From Paragonimus westermani (lineage: Eukaryota; Platyhelminthes; Trematoda; Plagiorchiida; Troglotrematidae): a stretch of DNA of 64,000 bases. Positions 21,774-35,204 of the stretch are shown here, piece by piece. The notes beneath the pieces were generated by a model, which searched no databases, was not told where the DNA came from, and saw nothing but the letters and a program-made list of their open reading frames with translations. The first letter of the stretch is position 1; each line of letters opens with the position of its first letter. The stretch lies in contig QNGE01001675.1 in the NCBI GenBank assembly GCA_008508345.1, forward strand, positions 1 to 64,000, written 5' to 3'. Made by a program: the position numbers and the translations under genes.

Positions 21774-23904
21774 TACACGAACAAACAAATCACCCCAAGA
21801 ATCGAACCCAATCGCACGTACTACTGGTGGATCGCACATTGCATATAGTACCCAGCTTGCATCCGCTCTACACCTACACAACCAAAGAACATCTCATATT
21901 CTCCATTCTCTAGTGCTGTGCGTTCATACAAAACGCAGGCTAACCTCAAGAGAAACCATCACTCATACACAGCAATCTACAGGAGTGAACTTCCCTTTGT
22001 TAACGAAACTCTGGAAAACTCCGACGGAATGGATGTGATCTGAAGTATTAGTAAATTGATGCAGGTGATATTTCCAAGTCAGATCTGGAAAACATCACTT
22101 ATCATAACATCGGACTATTTAAGGCCCGTTATCCGCAAATCACTTCCGTACGTTGAATCAGCATTTCGGTGAACGATGGGAGCATCGTTAGAAGGATATT
22201 CACAGTAAAGTACTAAAAGTTCGAAGAGCATGTTGCGCAGACTTCAACGGAAAACTTGCACAAGTTTTTTCATTAACACATTGCAGAGAGCTACAATTGT
22301 TAGGAAACACACAAGTAGACCAGCCGCTGGGCTGTCTGTAAGGAGGTGCGGTTCACAAATACGTACACTGTATACAGCGAATGAAACCCTCAAAGGGTAA
22401 TGTTTATCTGATGAAATGTGACGATAAATTGTAATCTTGCAGATTACAGATGTCAAGCCTCCCGGGTCATCCATTATTGCACCGATGGATATCAGATGGA
22501 GAAGGCAAACCCGATGCACTCACACGACTTTCAGGTTGGTAAGCCGAATAGTTATCCTAGGAATAGACGTCTGGTTGTTGATGCTGAACTGCATGTATGT
22601 GAGATAATGATCCATTTTAAGAGTGCTCGCAAAATGAGGACTTATGTAGTGAGCAGCCATCCTGTGGTTTCTATAAGGATCCCGACTGCAACCATGTTTT
22701 ATTGCTTGTCTGTTCTGTACGCATGATTCTGTGTGCGCCTGCTATAGGAGGCCTGATATGAACTCAGTGACACTTTCTTCAGCCGCACAACTAATCGCAA
22801 GCAGCGTATGTTTGCTCCTCTTTTAACGACCCATCTGTTCCTCCTTCGTTCAAGGTCGTTTGACCTGAACCTTTTTGAGCGTTGTCTAACGCACCCGAAG
22901 TTTCCACGCGCTTCTGACTTGGCGCGCTCTTTATCGTCGTCGAGTGGGCTGTGGCCCACTTCGCGCTCCTCTTCTTTCTCCCCTTGGTTGCTGCCGTTGG
23001 TCTCAGATTATGCTAGACCTAACTGATTATCATATTTCCTAAAATTGCTGGAAATATATAGTGTTTCCGAACCCTGACGCGTTCTTTTAGTTCAATGTCT
23101 GATGGGACCACGCTTTAACTACTCTTCAGGAAAGATGTTTCAAATGGTTAGTGGACGAGGGTCGGGCTCTTACCCACTTGTCCGTTACAAATTGGTCAAC
23201 CCGACTAGTAATCAGCTTTCTCTCAGCAGTTCTGTTTCGCACCTCTTCTATGGTCGCTATCTCGCCGCGGTGGACCCCCATTTACGAGCGTCCTACTTTT
23301 GGTTTACCATTAGGAAAGAATTATCTTGTTCCCAACTTTTTCTTTCGGCCCATTTTTATCTGCAATCCTAACACCAACTGGTGAGTCCGTTCCGTTTTGT
23401 TCATTCGTCCTTCCCTTTGCTGCGCGTTTATTTCGCTGAACCATAATTTAGGCGGGCCCATAATTGTTTTTATGTCGCTACCGATTTCATTGTACGCGTT
23501 ATATATCGTAGTTAATCATAAGTTTACACGCGTTCATATTTTACATATTTTTCTCACTTTTTTTGTGTGGAAGCAGGTTATACACAAAGTTACTGATGAC
23601 ACTATGATCCGCGTTCTTCCATCATCTTACAATCCATGCACATCCGGTTCCTTCATTTGCCAACAACGCGTCTAGCGATGTGTAAATATTCAACCTGCAC
23701 GTCTAACCAGATACAGTGTCGGCGTCATCAAACACCGCAAATCTTTCAAGCCCAAACATTTTCGTAAGTTTTTGGTTGTTTTCACTTGCATGCGTTTCAC
23801 ACCTCGCCTGCATAATTGTATAGCTGCGAATTTCAACTCAATCGAGATCGTTTCCTTTGCACGCCGTTGTTACTAATCATCCATAAGGCCATTTAGCGCC
23901 TCCG
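21774..23904. other. Unassigned repeat-derived DNA between Gypsy remnants
   Basis: I see no gene. A tRNA B-box-like stretch (minus strand, about 21797-21809, GGGTTCGATTCTT) hints at SINE-type DNA but no tRNA can be folded around it. At 23374-23392, CCAACTGGTGAGTCCG resembles the PBS of CsRn1-type elements, so the pyrimidine-rich DNA before it may be a diverged LTR belonging to the remnant at 23905. Confidence 0.35.
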
Positions 23905-24085
23905 CGGAAAATGTCATCGACCGATTCGCGTTGGTCACCTCACACAATCATCTAACAGCGTTCGCCAGCCTAACCTGTTATTTATGGGCCTCACTAGCCA
24001 ACGCAGCCTCACTGACCTATCTTGACCCTGAATCCTCTCGCCATATTGCGGTCGACGCACTGACAGCATTTGGCCTAGTTTAAAA
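23905..24085 (+). pseudogene. CsRn1-like RNase H start, fragment
   Basis: The plus frame reads a short segment, SLANAASLTYLDPESSRHIAVDA, like the start of RNase H in CsRn1-group elements (compare ALCHATKLRF and LTTDASNAAVG in Gypsy-2). It then hits stops. If the PBS-like motif at 23374 belongs to it, most of Gag and RT has been deleted. Confidence 0.45.
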
Positions 24086-24249
24086 CCCACAGGTCACCAA
24101 ATTTGGAAGCTCTGGTTTCATTGGATATCTGTCGAACATCTTTCCAGCGGTGTAGCTCGTACAGTCGTAAGCAGCACGATAAACACCTCGGGTTAAACGT
24201 CCCCGCGGCTCGAACCACTAAAGCTCGCCACAGCACTATTTATCGATAG

Positions 24250-25370
24250 GTTATTCCTGCACGAGATCAGGTACTTCAACATTCACATTTGCGACGTGAT
24301 ATACCAAACTTCTGCCATCGGCATGAACAATGTGGCAAGTACAAGGATCCAAAGAACAGACGGAAAGCCCCACTTCAGCCAATACATACTGGCTATCCCA
24401 ATGAATTAGTTGGTGTAGACACCATAGACACCCTAACAGAGACGTCAAGAGGAAAACGGTATGTTCTTGTGTTGGTGGACTTTTTTACAAGATGGTGTGA
24501 AGCAGCACGCTGGTCCCATATTTATGCGAAAACGGTTGGCAATGCGATCGTTGAGCACTGGGTGTGCCAATGTGGAGCGCCGGAGCAGCTGCACTCTGAC
24601 CAGGGGTCCAACTTCGAAATCGCGTTACTGCAAGAAATCTGTCGGATCCTGGGAATTGACAAAACTCGAACGACCGCCAATCACTCCCAAAACAACGGAC
24701 AAGTGGAAAGGACCAACTGTTCACTTATGCAGTTGCCAGAAGCGTTTGTAGATCGCAACCCGCTCGACTAGGATTAGGCGATTCCAAAGTGTGCACTAGC
24801 CTGTCGCAGCTGTGTTCATGCATCTACTAAACAAACGCCTCACTTTCTTTGGACTGGCCGAGAAATCCGACTACCTTCCGATATCTGCCTGCTCCAGGCC
24901 GTCCGAATTATGCCAACGGTAGCGGAATATGTTCGCAAGCTAATCAATACGTTACGGTTGGCACGCGAAATGGCGCGAACACACTTGCAGAGTGCACACC
25001 GGCATCAGAAGGGGTACTATGACAGAAAGGTATTCGGGTCCATCTTGAGACCTGGGGATGAGGAATGGTTACACAAGAAAACGATGCGGCCAGGTGTCCC
25101 TGCGAATCTGCAGAAACAATGGAAAGGACCGTTTGCCGTAGAACGTGAAACATCTGACCCAAGTTGTTCAAAGAAAGATCCGACACTCCCAAATAGCCTA
25201 CCTATGGTCGTCCATTACAACTGCCTGAAGCCATCCATGGATAGCACGGACAATAAATCGGAAGGAGAAGCCGCAGACGATGTGCCAGAGTCAGGGTCAG
25301 AGGTCGAGGTTTTGCCAGACGGAGGCCTGGGTGTGACATCGAGGAGGCTGCCTTAAGTAGTAGGGGATAG
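24250..25370 (+). pseudogene. Gypsy-3 integrase remnant with polypurine tract
   Basis: This is a Gulliver-like integrase. The zinc finger is HLRRDIPNFCHRHEQC. The core has all three acids: Asp in GVDTIDTLTETSRG, Asp in HSDQGSNF and Glu in NNGQVERTN. The first frame stops at 24771, and the C-terminal part resumes at 24910-25356 with HQKGYYDRKVFG and VVHYNCLKP. AGTAGTAGGGGATAG at 25355-25369 is a likely polypurine tract, and TGTAAAGTG at 25370 a likely LTR start. Gag, protease and RT are missing upstream. The order of domains matches the Gypsy-1 integrase at 19745. Confidence 0.83.
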
Positions 25371-25880
25371 TGTAAAGTGAAAGCAATACTGAGATGACGC
25401 GCGTAGTACGTTTTAAATACGCGGCTAATCACTCTCCCTCTCCATTGTGTTGCAGAGCCAACCGTGTGTACAGTCGCCGAGGAAGAGGCCTCAATTGAGT
25501 GCAGCTTGACTGATCGAACCGTGACATAATGCCCTATATCGTTTCTTACCGTTTCCTTACGTTTGTAGTAGTGTTGCTTGTTCTGCATGACCAGTTAACA
25601 ACACACTTCTGCTCTCCATCCTCACTGGTATATCACAACTCCATACCACCTCGTTTGTCGCGGGTACGAGGGGAAATGAGCTCCCGACGTTTTCCGATCG
25701 TCACCTTAAATAGTTTAAAAAGTCGAAACACATGATATTTTAAAAGGTAAATTAGTGTAACACCCCACCTTTCCGGACCGAATCTGTGAAGCGAGGGAAC
25801 TATCTATTTTATTGCTGCGTGCTTCGAAGTTGTGCAACCTCTTCACGCCCTATTCGGTAACAGGTTTCACGTTTGTGATA
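25370..25880 (+). repeat. Probable 3' LTR of Gypsy-3
   Basis: It starts TGTAAAGTGAAAGC directly after the polypurine tract. Its first 100 bases share the layout of the Gypsy-1 LTR start (a CTCTCCCTCTCC run followed by a CAG). I cannot place the right end. Confidence 0.4.
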
Positions 25881-25889
25881 CTGTTTAAT

Positions 25890-28800
25890 TACTCGGTATT
25901 TTGGATCGTTCGTAGTTATCTGCGCATAGCTCAGCATGCTTCTCACATGTACGTTGAGATATATACATTACTAGTATTATTATTAGAATCTGCTGCGCGG
26001 GAGAGGCGATTTTCATTATAATGTTAGACGTGTGAGTAGCTTTTGGTCATATATCCCATATGCGTCTTCTGATCAGAAAGTGTAGCGACTACAAAAACTA
26101 ATGTTTTGATGGTCACACTCATTTGTACATTTTCGGTGATTTTGGGTTTGCACCTGTTTTTGTTTCATTCAAGCTACCCATTTCGTAACACTCGGCCCGG
26201 GGTTAAGAATACAACTCGCTCCGTGCCTCGCTATCTCGACGTATCTCTTTGTACACTCTATTTTCCAGGGTCGGTAATAATACACAGGGTCAACGCGCTG
26301 AGTTCTGGCTTTTTTGTACATCGATTGCCGATAGTGATCACTGATAGGGTTTCATTTTGTTGGATCAGTTCCAACAGAAGCAACTTTTGATACACGTGAC
26401 CCACTGTTTAGATGGTTCGCCTCATAACGTGGAGACCGCACACAAACAGTACAAATAGGAGAATAGTCAAACGCTCAGACCAGTCACCAGTGGGGTGATA
26501 CGAAGAAGTGTGTTAGGACCGTTACTCTTATATATAAATGATCTATGTGAAGTTATCAGGCGTAGCGAACTGACATTTGCTGACGATATCACACCTGTCT
26601 AAACTTTCCTCCCCGGCAACTTTAGTCCATGTTCAGAAAATATGCGGAGGGATTTTATGTCATTAGAGATTTGATACCAAGCCTGACCAATGAAATTTTC
26701 AGGCAATGAATCCACCACCTCCACGCGTGCTTCCAGAAGGCTGTATAAAGCAGGGCGATCATAGCACATCAACTGCCAACTCAGTGCGCGACCTGAGTGT
26801 ACGCTACTCAACCTCATTCAAGTTATCAGAGCATATATCCTTTCTATCAGCCAAAACTAGACGCACGGTAGGCCGCATTAGGCATTCACTCTTTCTTCCT
26901 GTTGTTCGATTATACTTTTATAAATTATGCATATGACCTCATCTTGAGTACTGCATGTTCATATATAGCCACCTGCGCAATTCTGACGGGCTAGCTCTGG
27001 AAGGCCTCCAACGCGCATTCGTGAAAAGTTTATCGGGCTATCCATCATCTCCGAGCTACAGAGAACGCTGTCGAACGCTTAGACTCGACCCCTTTTAGTT
27101 ACGGAGATTCAAGCTGAATCTTGCACCCATGCACAATCTAGTTTATGGCGATAGACTTGCCATCAGCTACGTGATTTGCTTCTAACATAAATGCACAACC
27201 TCATGTACAAGGACTTCACCTTGGCAGCTCCTAAATCCCACAAAAGGTGCGTTCACATTTTCTCACAGAAAATACCCCCACATTTGGGACAAAATCCCGT
27301 AGGAGATTAGAGCCAGCAAGACTGTACACCAATTCAAACAAAGCTTGGAAACTTTTCTAACGCCTACGTACGCCAAGTCCACTTTCAAGCTGTACCTGTC
27401 TGAGAACGACATCTTTGAAAACTTACCTGATAACATCTGAGGGGAAACACTGTGTGGTGTCTGGTGTTGCGACACGTACCCTCCGAACTGATCAAAGCTA
27501 TCAGTTTCATGATAGATCTGTTACACAACTACTCTTTTACAGTTGCCCATAAACAATAAAACATGTCTATCCGTAACACAGTTGTCAATATACACACGCC
27601 CGTTAGTAATAACTCAGCCACTCTGGTACGCCATTACTCCGTACCTAGTGACAACCTGTGTGCGGGGATGCAGATCACCGTGGCGAAGCCAAGCACGCTA
27701 AACCTGTCTGAAAAGAACACTTAGCCAGTTCGTCTCAACGACTGTATAAAAATCTCTTATTACAATTCGTGCCTTTCCCTTTCCCGAGAGACCATCCGGC
27801 AATCTTTCTCTGTTATCAAATATTCATCTCATTCTATACACCGTCCGTAAAGAAAAAACTGACGATTAAATGCGGCAGTATTCATGTACTGGGTGTTAAT
27901 CCCGGACGACCAGTGGTTGTTCGAGCAACACATAGTCTTCTCGAAACGTCTATCGATACGCTGGATCCACAGTAGTCGCGTCTGTAAGTAACGAGCGTCT
28001 ATAAATTCTGAGCCCGTCGAGCAACCACTTCGGATCCAAAAAGAAAGACGGTCGTATTGGCGAGTTTCTTATTAACAAGGTGCTAATATTAAAAAACAAT
28101 ACGATAAACCAAATAGTGGAAGACAACAACAAACCTCTATATTGAATCCACTAAGTACACAAGTCCCGAGGTTAACGATTCACGTAAATATGACCGAATG
28201 CAACAGTCACGTAATGGCGAAGCGGTCAGGCGAGAATGAAACCAGGGTACATATGAACAAAGGTCCGGCAAAGGAAAGTAAGGAAGAAAAAACTACGCGG
28301 AAACAAGCTTTACAAGTAAACAGTATCAAGGTTTAGTAATACATCAAGATCCGCATTCATAGGAGAAATGATTTGTCACGCGCGTAACATGAGCGGTAGT
28401 GTCAGATCGTAAGAAAGGCTCGTAATCGGTATAAAGAATTCCAACGTAAGGAGACGAATCAATAAGAAGGGAATAAATAGAGCACGGAACGTGGCCACCA
28501 ACATTCTATTAACACATAACAATCAGCAAACACTCATTCAAGCAGGTACTTCAACACTGGGAAAGTCTGATAACCGGTCCCCTTTCGCGGTATACAATAT
28601 CAACTGTTTGCGAGTGTTATATATATCATTAGCCAACACAGTGCTAATAAAGTCATATAAAAGGTTTCGCCACAAAACCATATATTCCATTGTTTGCCAT
28701 AGCTCACATTGCCAATTCACATTCTCCCATTCATCGCGTTATCTAGCTTTTCATTCTTGATTCTACAAATATGTATCACACAAGGAAACATTCCACCACA

Positions 28801-29356
28801 TCCGGGCACTCAACATCCTGTGATGGCTGGACAATTCGCGAGACCTGCGAAATTCTTTGGATTTCGCGCAAATGACGAAGTCCAATCGAGAGGTCCGTAC
28901 ATTTTGCAATAAAATTATGTACTTTCCTTCCCCCTATCCTGATAGAATTTTCTACATATTTTTTCGAAACTACCGACGTGAAATAATGGCGAAGTTCCTC
29001 AACGTTTATTATTCTCCAACCCCAGGCCACCTCTTTTAGCATGATTTTGATCATCAGTCCACTGGTCACCTTGTGGATCGCAAACTGATGTGACCACCCA
29101 GCATTTTTATCGAGTTTTGAAAATTTTTCACAAATATTGTTTCAGAAGCATGCACCTTAAGTTGGTCTTTAGGAAAGGGACATTTTCTCCCTTACTATGT
29201 CTGCTTTGTTACTATGTTCAGGTTGTTGAATTACTGTACAATTATCACATATGGTGTGCTTTATGTATATGGCTTTACAGTGTGTATACTGATCACGCTC
29301 TCCTGGGCGCATTTCTCACAGATGCGTTGACAAACACATTATTATTATTACTATCT
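25890..29356 (+). mobile_element. Diverged CR1-like LINE copy with a 0.65-kb insertion
   Basis: The stretch aligns piecewise with the better copy at 33285-39299. RT begins near 25890, a block around CATATGCGTCTTCTG lies at 26057, RT motif FADDI is seen as LTFADDI near 26570, and the C-terminal region ends at about 27440 (ENLPDNI). The 3' UTR runs to an ATTATTATTATTAC tail ending near 29351. Two stretches have no counterpart in that copy: about 26090-26410 and about 27900-28555. The coding frames are full of stops. Confidence 0.78.
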
Positions 29357-29814
29357 ACCTGAATTATTTGTTCAGTCTATTTCCCTTCTCAGCGTTTCCG
29401 GTGGAAACCGGTCGACGGAACGTCATTCCTATGAAAGATTGCACCTGACGTTATCATGTGGTTGTTTTTATCTACGGTCCATAAGTGAAGATGAAAACTT
29501 GAGTAACATGTCCTTTATCTCACCGAAAACCAACATACTGTCTAGTTTGCTGCCTCCTGGCTATGTCAGAGTGTGGCTCGTCGTTTGTACACCGTTCATT
29601 ACTGACCTATCCAATGGCTAATGACCCAACATTTTGCGCGCTGTCTCCCTCGTGTTTACGCTGACTCCCTCCCATACCATTTTACCAGCAGCATTTCGAC
29701 ATCCGTATCACGTTTACTTACGGTTCTAGTGGTTTTTAGTCTGTTTCCGGCTGCTTTAGACGTCACTGATGGTCACCTGTATGTACTCCAATAACAAATA
29801 TTTGTAGAATAGTA

Positions 29815-32100
29815 AGCAATATAACGATATTAAGTAACATACTGATGACCAGCAACCGGGAAGGGTTCGCCATGTCTAATAACATCGCAAATATCATTTA
29901 TGTACGGTAGGACAAACAACGGTCCCAGAACGCTTACTTTGATCATCCCACTAGTCACTGGTTTTGGCGTTAAGCAGTGCTATCCTATTTTGACTGTTTG
30001 AATGCGTCCTTGGAGGTATGACAAAAGCCAAAAGATGCAATTTTAATCAAGAGGCGCTTATAAGGCACATGACCAAAAGCTTTCTGCATTTCTAAGAGTG
30101 TGATACTTACCGCATTTCTTGCGCCGACTGACATCAATATATGGTTTAATAATTCCAGCCGACATGTCATATAAGAGCGCTGAATAGACAAGCCGTGTTG
30201 TGAACGGTTCGTGAGGTTTTGTGACCTTAGGAACTCAACAGCGTGCACCTTTATTATCCTTTCAAACGTTCTTGTGCAGATTGATATGTGGTTGATGAGA
30301 CGATAGTTACTAGCGCCCTGCCTTGAACCACTCTTGTGACGAAGCATAATGGCCGACTTTCACCAGTGAGAGGGAAAGGTGTTGGATGAAATTAATAGGT
30401 TGAACAAATTTAGAGGATGTGTATAACCTTAACCGTTTGCTTGACGACCATTGGTGGGATACAATCTGGTTTAAGATGGATCGGGGGCTTGATGGTAGCT
30501 AACTGTGAACGAATACTTCGAACATCAGTCAGAACATTACTCAAAACTTTATGCTTTTCGACGGAGTAATAACATGTAATGAGGCACATTCTACGCTCAG
30601 CGGAGCAGCAAAATATTAGTTGAACATTACACGTAGTTCAACAGGGTCATCAACAGCCGTTTTGTCTTTGACAGCAATAACTTTTATGGCAGGATCCGTC
30701 GTGGAACCTCTCCGCCTCAATAATTGCAATGGTTTCGTTCTTATCTCTGCACCACAGATTGCGAATTTCTTTTCGTCCTTATTACAAAATTACGCCCGAC
30801 GTTCCATGTGCAAACAGTTTGCTCATTTGAATCACCAGCAATAAATCTAGTCTCCTTTTTTCACCTCAACCCGATCATCGTTAATTTGCCAGTCCCCTTT
30901 CCGGTGAGGAGTTTTCCTTCTGCATACGAGTCAACGCCCTTTGATTTTACGGGAGCCAGAACGTCGACATAATATTCCAGATGTGTGATAAATTACACGG
31001 TTGCTATGCTTGGGTTTGATGTGAGAAACGAGGTAATCCAAGTTAAGGATTTAAGTATTGAAGAGTAGGCGTTTCAATCAATGAAACCGATGGGACGGTA
31101 GAGTAAAACCTTCGGTTTGGTAGCCATGTTGAAATCAAACGGACATTTGACGACATTTTGGTCGATTCCCGGAAATTGTTGCAGAATACATATCACTACA
31201 GACAAGATACCTATGGTGAATGAGATCTAACCTATGCCTCTGTCTGAGGGGAGTTAGGACATGTTGTTTCCAACCGTTCAATTGAATTCGAGAAAGAATT
31301 CGGTGTTTTGTTGGAGCAGGGAATGAGGTCCAGAAGATATTCGGCAATTCAAAGTCAACTTCCATTGGTTTGTATTCGTAAGGCATGTTTCATTAGTCTA
31401 CATCGTTAGTCGAACCGCTGCTGGCAGCGTTTGGTGATCGGTAGGTGCATCTTACAATTAGCCCAGGAGAACCAGTGGAGACAATTAACCACAACGGGCC
31501 CTCGATTTTATGAAGACTAGACTCATCAACTGTTACTGCGGAGAATTTCTCTTTTGGGTAAATAATGCATCTACCACCTTGTCCTGTGAGACGATCCCCT
31601 ACGAAAAGTGTCATCCTACGACGCTCACGTGACTGTCTGGAGTGTCAGAGAGGCACCACGTCTCAGTCACGAGAATGGTATGGAGACTAGATAAAAAGAC
31701 AAGGGATTTGAAAATGCGCATCTTACTAACCAGTGATCTTGCGTTGATGAGTATTAACTTCATGGAATTCTTCTCGATAGGTACAACATCTAAACTTTTA
31801 AAGAACTTCATGATATAAAGGGAAGTAGGTTCCAGAATGTCATGTGGGATGGTCGGATCTAAGGAGTATACCAAATTTCCCATTTCATTCGAGCGGATAC
31901 CCCAAGGACCTGATCACAAGATAGGAGTGCTGGAACAGTGTCATTATGGTAGGATGACAGAGTCGGACTTGGGGTGGGGAGCAAGGTGGTGGCGGATGAA
32001 TTATCAACGAGTGTGCCACAAAAAGATCGGTCTGGTGGATACTTGTGTTGGTAACACAATCAGGTGACGACGTACTTCCCGGGGAATATGTATCAGAAAT
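29815..32100 (-). mobile_element. CR1-like LINE copy, minus strand, 3' truncated
   Basis: On the minus strand an endonuclease N-terminus reads LILINARSLVSKMRIFKSL and ILVTETW (31883-31611). Then come the blocks at 31614-31393 and VDFELPNIFWTSF (31386-31135), and the RT blocks NYRLINHISICTRTFERIIK and NRSQHGLS (30347-29985). The later RT block VLGPLFVLPYINDIC is followed by a corrupted catalytic box near 29850. The element lacks its C-terminal part and tail. Confidence 0.8.
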
Positions 32101-32390
32101 TTGGTTCCCCGAAAGGAGCAAGTAATTACTGCGTGAATGTTTAATTTGAATTTTTTCATATAATTTTTGTCAGTGATGCTATTATTCTGTATAATCTGGT
32201 CACATTCCACTCACGTCCCAGTTTACCCGAGAATATAATTATATTTACGAAACATGGTAACCATTGAATCGTTCGCTAACGGTCCAGGTTCACACCGAGT
32301 TACGCGTAATCTGTTGATCCAGTAAATGCCTCTCAACATTCAACGACAGAGATAATCTATCCTCGGAAGGGTTAACGATAAGGCGCTCGT

Positions 32391-32391
32391 N
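32391..32391. other. Ambiguous base N at a CR1-tail boundary
   Basis: This single N falls immediately before an 867-bp stretch that is nearly identical to 38433-39299. As at 13532, the ambiguous base and the repeat edge coincide. Confidence 0.9.
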
Positions 32392-33280
32392 TCAAACATT
32401 CTTCCCATTCTATATACCGTCTGTACAATGATGATGGACATCTAAATTCGGCAATAATCGTACACTAGGATTAGCTTATAATCGATCTCCTTTTGCGATA
32501 TTCAAGAACAGCTGTTCGCATGTAGTATACATTTCATCAATCAAACACAATGCTACTAACGTCACATAGAAGGTTATGTCAGGATATCACATGTTCAATT
32601 GTCTGTCATGGCTCACATAGTCAGTTTCACCTTATCCCGTTTATCGCATAATTCCTCTTTCCATTCATGGTTTCACTGATATTTCCCGCGCGAGAAAACA
32701 TCCCACCCCACCAGGACTCTTAAAATTCCACAATGGTTGTGCATATCGCGAGCTCAGCGAAATTCTTGGGAATTTGAGCGAAGATTGACGTCCGGTCGAG
32801 AGGTCCATGAGTTCCTCGGAAAGTATAAGCGTCCCCACCTTGCCCACATAATGAAAAATTTTCTGCACTTTTTCCGGGACAATCTACATGGAATAATGGT
32901 CAAATTCTTCGCCAATACACCCTTTCCATCCTCCAACCACCGTTTTTTGGCACGACCTTGGGCATCAGGCCAGCGATCACCTTGTGGAATCCAAATTGAT
33001 GTAACAAATCAATTATTTCATCGAATTGTGCGGACCCCAAGCACTATATTCTCAGAAACATGAAGCTCGAAGTTTCCTGCCTGAAGTTGAATTTTCCCTT
33101 CATATAATGTCTGTTTTTGTCTGTTTTTCTGCTCTACTCACATAGCTGACTCGTTGTACAATTTTCAAATTTGTTGTTCAATTATGTATATGCTAAAACT
33201 CATTACGTTGGTCACGCTCTCCTGAGTGTGTTTCCCACAAATGCGTCGAGAAATATACCATTATTATTATCATTATAACT
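32392..33280 (+). repeat. CR1-like 3' UTR copy (tail only), 867 bp plus ATT-rich end
   Basis: 32392-33258 corresponds base for base to 38433-39299 (offset 6041) with very few substitutions, and on the opposite strand to 18230 to about 19097. It ends in a run of ATT triplets (33259-33275). A 108-codon ORF (32737-33063) is shared with the other close copies but is broken by indels in the diverged copy near 28750-29060, so I do not annotate it as a gene. Confidence 0.88.
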
Positions 33281-33731
33281 GACGGGAATCACAAGTTACT
33301 GATGAAAATATATGGAAGAAAATTTTCTAATTTCTGTATTTGGAGGTGTACTGGGCTCGGACTAAATAGAGGTAAGGGGGAACGGTCAGATTAGGTGGTG
33401 TAAGAACAAGGATGAGTAATGTATCTCATTTGTGAAAGAGAGCAATGCGTAGGGTCACTTTTCTACATTAAGCAAACTTCAGCAATATCAAAATAACTTA
33501 ACAAACCTTGACAAAATCAACAGTGATTAAAATCAATCGTCATGCTAGATCCGCTGGTGCCAGATCCACAATATCGTGCTCTAAAGTCGATGTTGATCGT
33601 CCTAAAGGCAAAAGTTCTAGGTCCAGAACTTATGCAGGCTCTCCTTAGGTTACTGCAATTAAAGGGAGTGAAGATAACCTGGTGGTTGCCACCCTGAGAC
33701 TAAAAACCGTTCCGCTCTTGTAGATATTGTA

Positions 33732-34675
33732 TTGGCGGATTTATGTGTTAAGGTATATAAGCTAGAGGCAGAGCTCGCCCAATTAAGGGCGAGTCACACT
33801 ACACTTGATTGCTTAAAGAAAAATCTTATCTCTTTGTATTGTATTTTCAAAATGCCCGAAAGTCCCAAGATGGATAACACTCGGAGTGCTATTGTGTTCA
33901 TCAACACATTGGTAACAGAAATCACAAAACGGATGCGTTGCTCAAACAACGCCATCGTATTCAATGTGCCAGATAAGCTGCACCTAGAAAGCATTAAAAA
34001 GATACTCTTGAAGGTTGCTGGAATAGACCCAACATCATATACCTGCATCCGTCTTCGTAAAATACACGAAAGTTCTGCCGCACTTTATTATTCAAATTCC
34101 ATAGCGAGGCAATTGCAAAACAGTTCATACAGAGCGAGGACCTTATTCAGTCTAAAACCTCGATTAAACTGTTAAAAATCATGAAATACAGAACGCTTCT
34201 TGAAAGAGACTGTCAAAACTCTTACTGGGCAGAACCTCCGTATTCGTCTCTAACCATGTGATCCAGGATGCATCGAAACGGGATACAACGATATCCAAAG
34301 ATGACAAACTAGATTCCAAAGACCGCGCAGTACCGCCTTGTTGCACCATGCCCGAATGCACCAACGACCCTACCGACAATGCTAATTCTATCAAAGAGAA
34401 CAAATTCGCTGAATTAATTGATCTAACAGTAGATCTTGAGAGTTCCAACAGCGTGCCGAGCGTTGGGACTACCTTGGTCGAGGAACAAACTGGCAAAAGA
34501 TGGCACACGAATGACTCTGTCCAAATAGAAATCAATGGAGCATCTAGACCGCAACCTGTCTGCGCGGAAAGCGAGTCAAATGGGACAGGACGCAGGCAGT
34601 CTGTTAGTCAAAGACGCTTCGGTGTTTCAAGTTCGAACCAATCCCGTGGGAAACCACAAACATGCCACCAATGAG
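33732..34675 (+). pseudogene. CR1-like ORF1 (nucleic-acid binding), broken
   Basis: The first open part (33732-34175) starts with a heptad-like stretch (LCVKVYKLEAELAQLRAS) followed by a small RRM-like fold, NAIVFNVPDKLHLESIKKIL, CIRLRK and ALYYSNSIARQL, as in ORF1 proteins of CR1-group LINEs. Further polar sequence (34258-34674) follows in another frame after a stop. ORF1 proteins bind the element's RNA in the retrotransposition particle. Confidence 0.65.
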
Positions 34676-35204
34676 GTGCCCGTGATAAACCCTCTCCAAA
34701 TCATTACCCTACGGATCGCCAGAGATTTCCTCCTGTGCATCATAAGGGAGTAAACAGGCGAGAAAACGCGAACCCGTACCTGGCAATTAAAAAGACCCAT
34801 CTCCTACCAACCCCCCAGTTCCAGGACTCCGCCTGATTATAGCAATCTCTCGTGTAACGCGTGTATTCATGAAAGGCTGATCTGGAGCCTCCTGAAGTTG
34901 CTTACCCTATGTTCAACACCCCATTCAGTACGGATAGACCCTACACTTCAAATGCTCACTTAAACGCAACCCGTGATGTCTTCATTGACAACGAGCAGGC
35001 GGGCATGACCAATTCACCTCAGCCTTACCGTTTTTCAGCGGGACACGTACCTTTCAACCCTCCCCTGCTAACTCCGTCCCACATTGTTCCACTACCCAAC
35101 CAAGCCTTACTTTCACTATTCCAACACTTTCTGTCATGGACTCAAACGCAGGTGACACCCAACCATTCTCCAATGAGCCTACTACAAGGACATCAGACTA
35201 AGTA

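Noticed and set aside
21790..21815. tRNA-like B box on the minus strand
   Set aside because: There is no A box at the proper distance and no acceptor stem. At most it is a SINE-type remnant.
32737..33063. A 108-aa ORF repeated identically at 38778-39104 and 18426-18752 (minus)
   Set aside because: It lies in the CR1-like 3' UTR. The older copy at about 28750-29060 has indels that destroy the frame, so the identity reflects recent copying and not protein selection.
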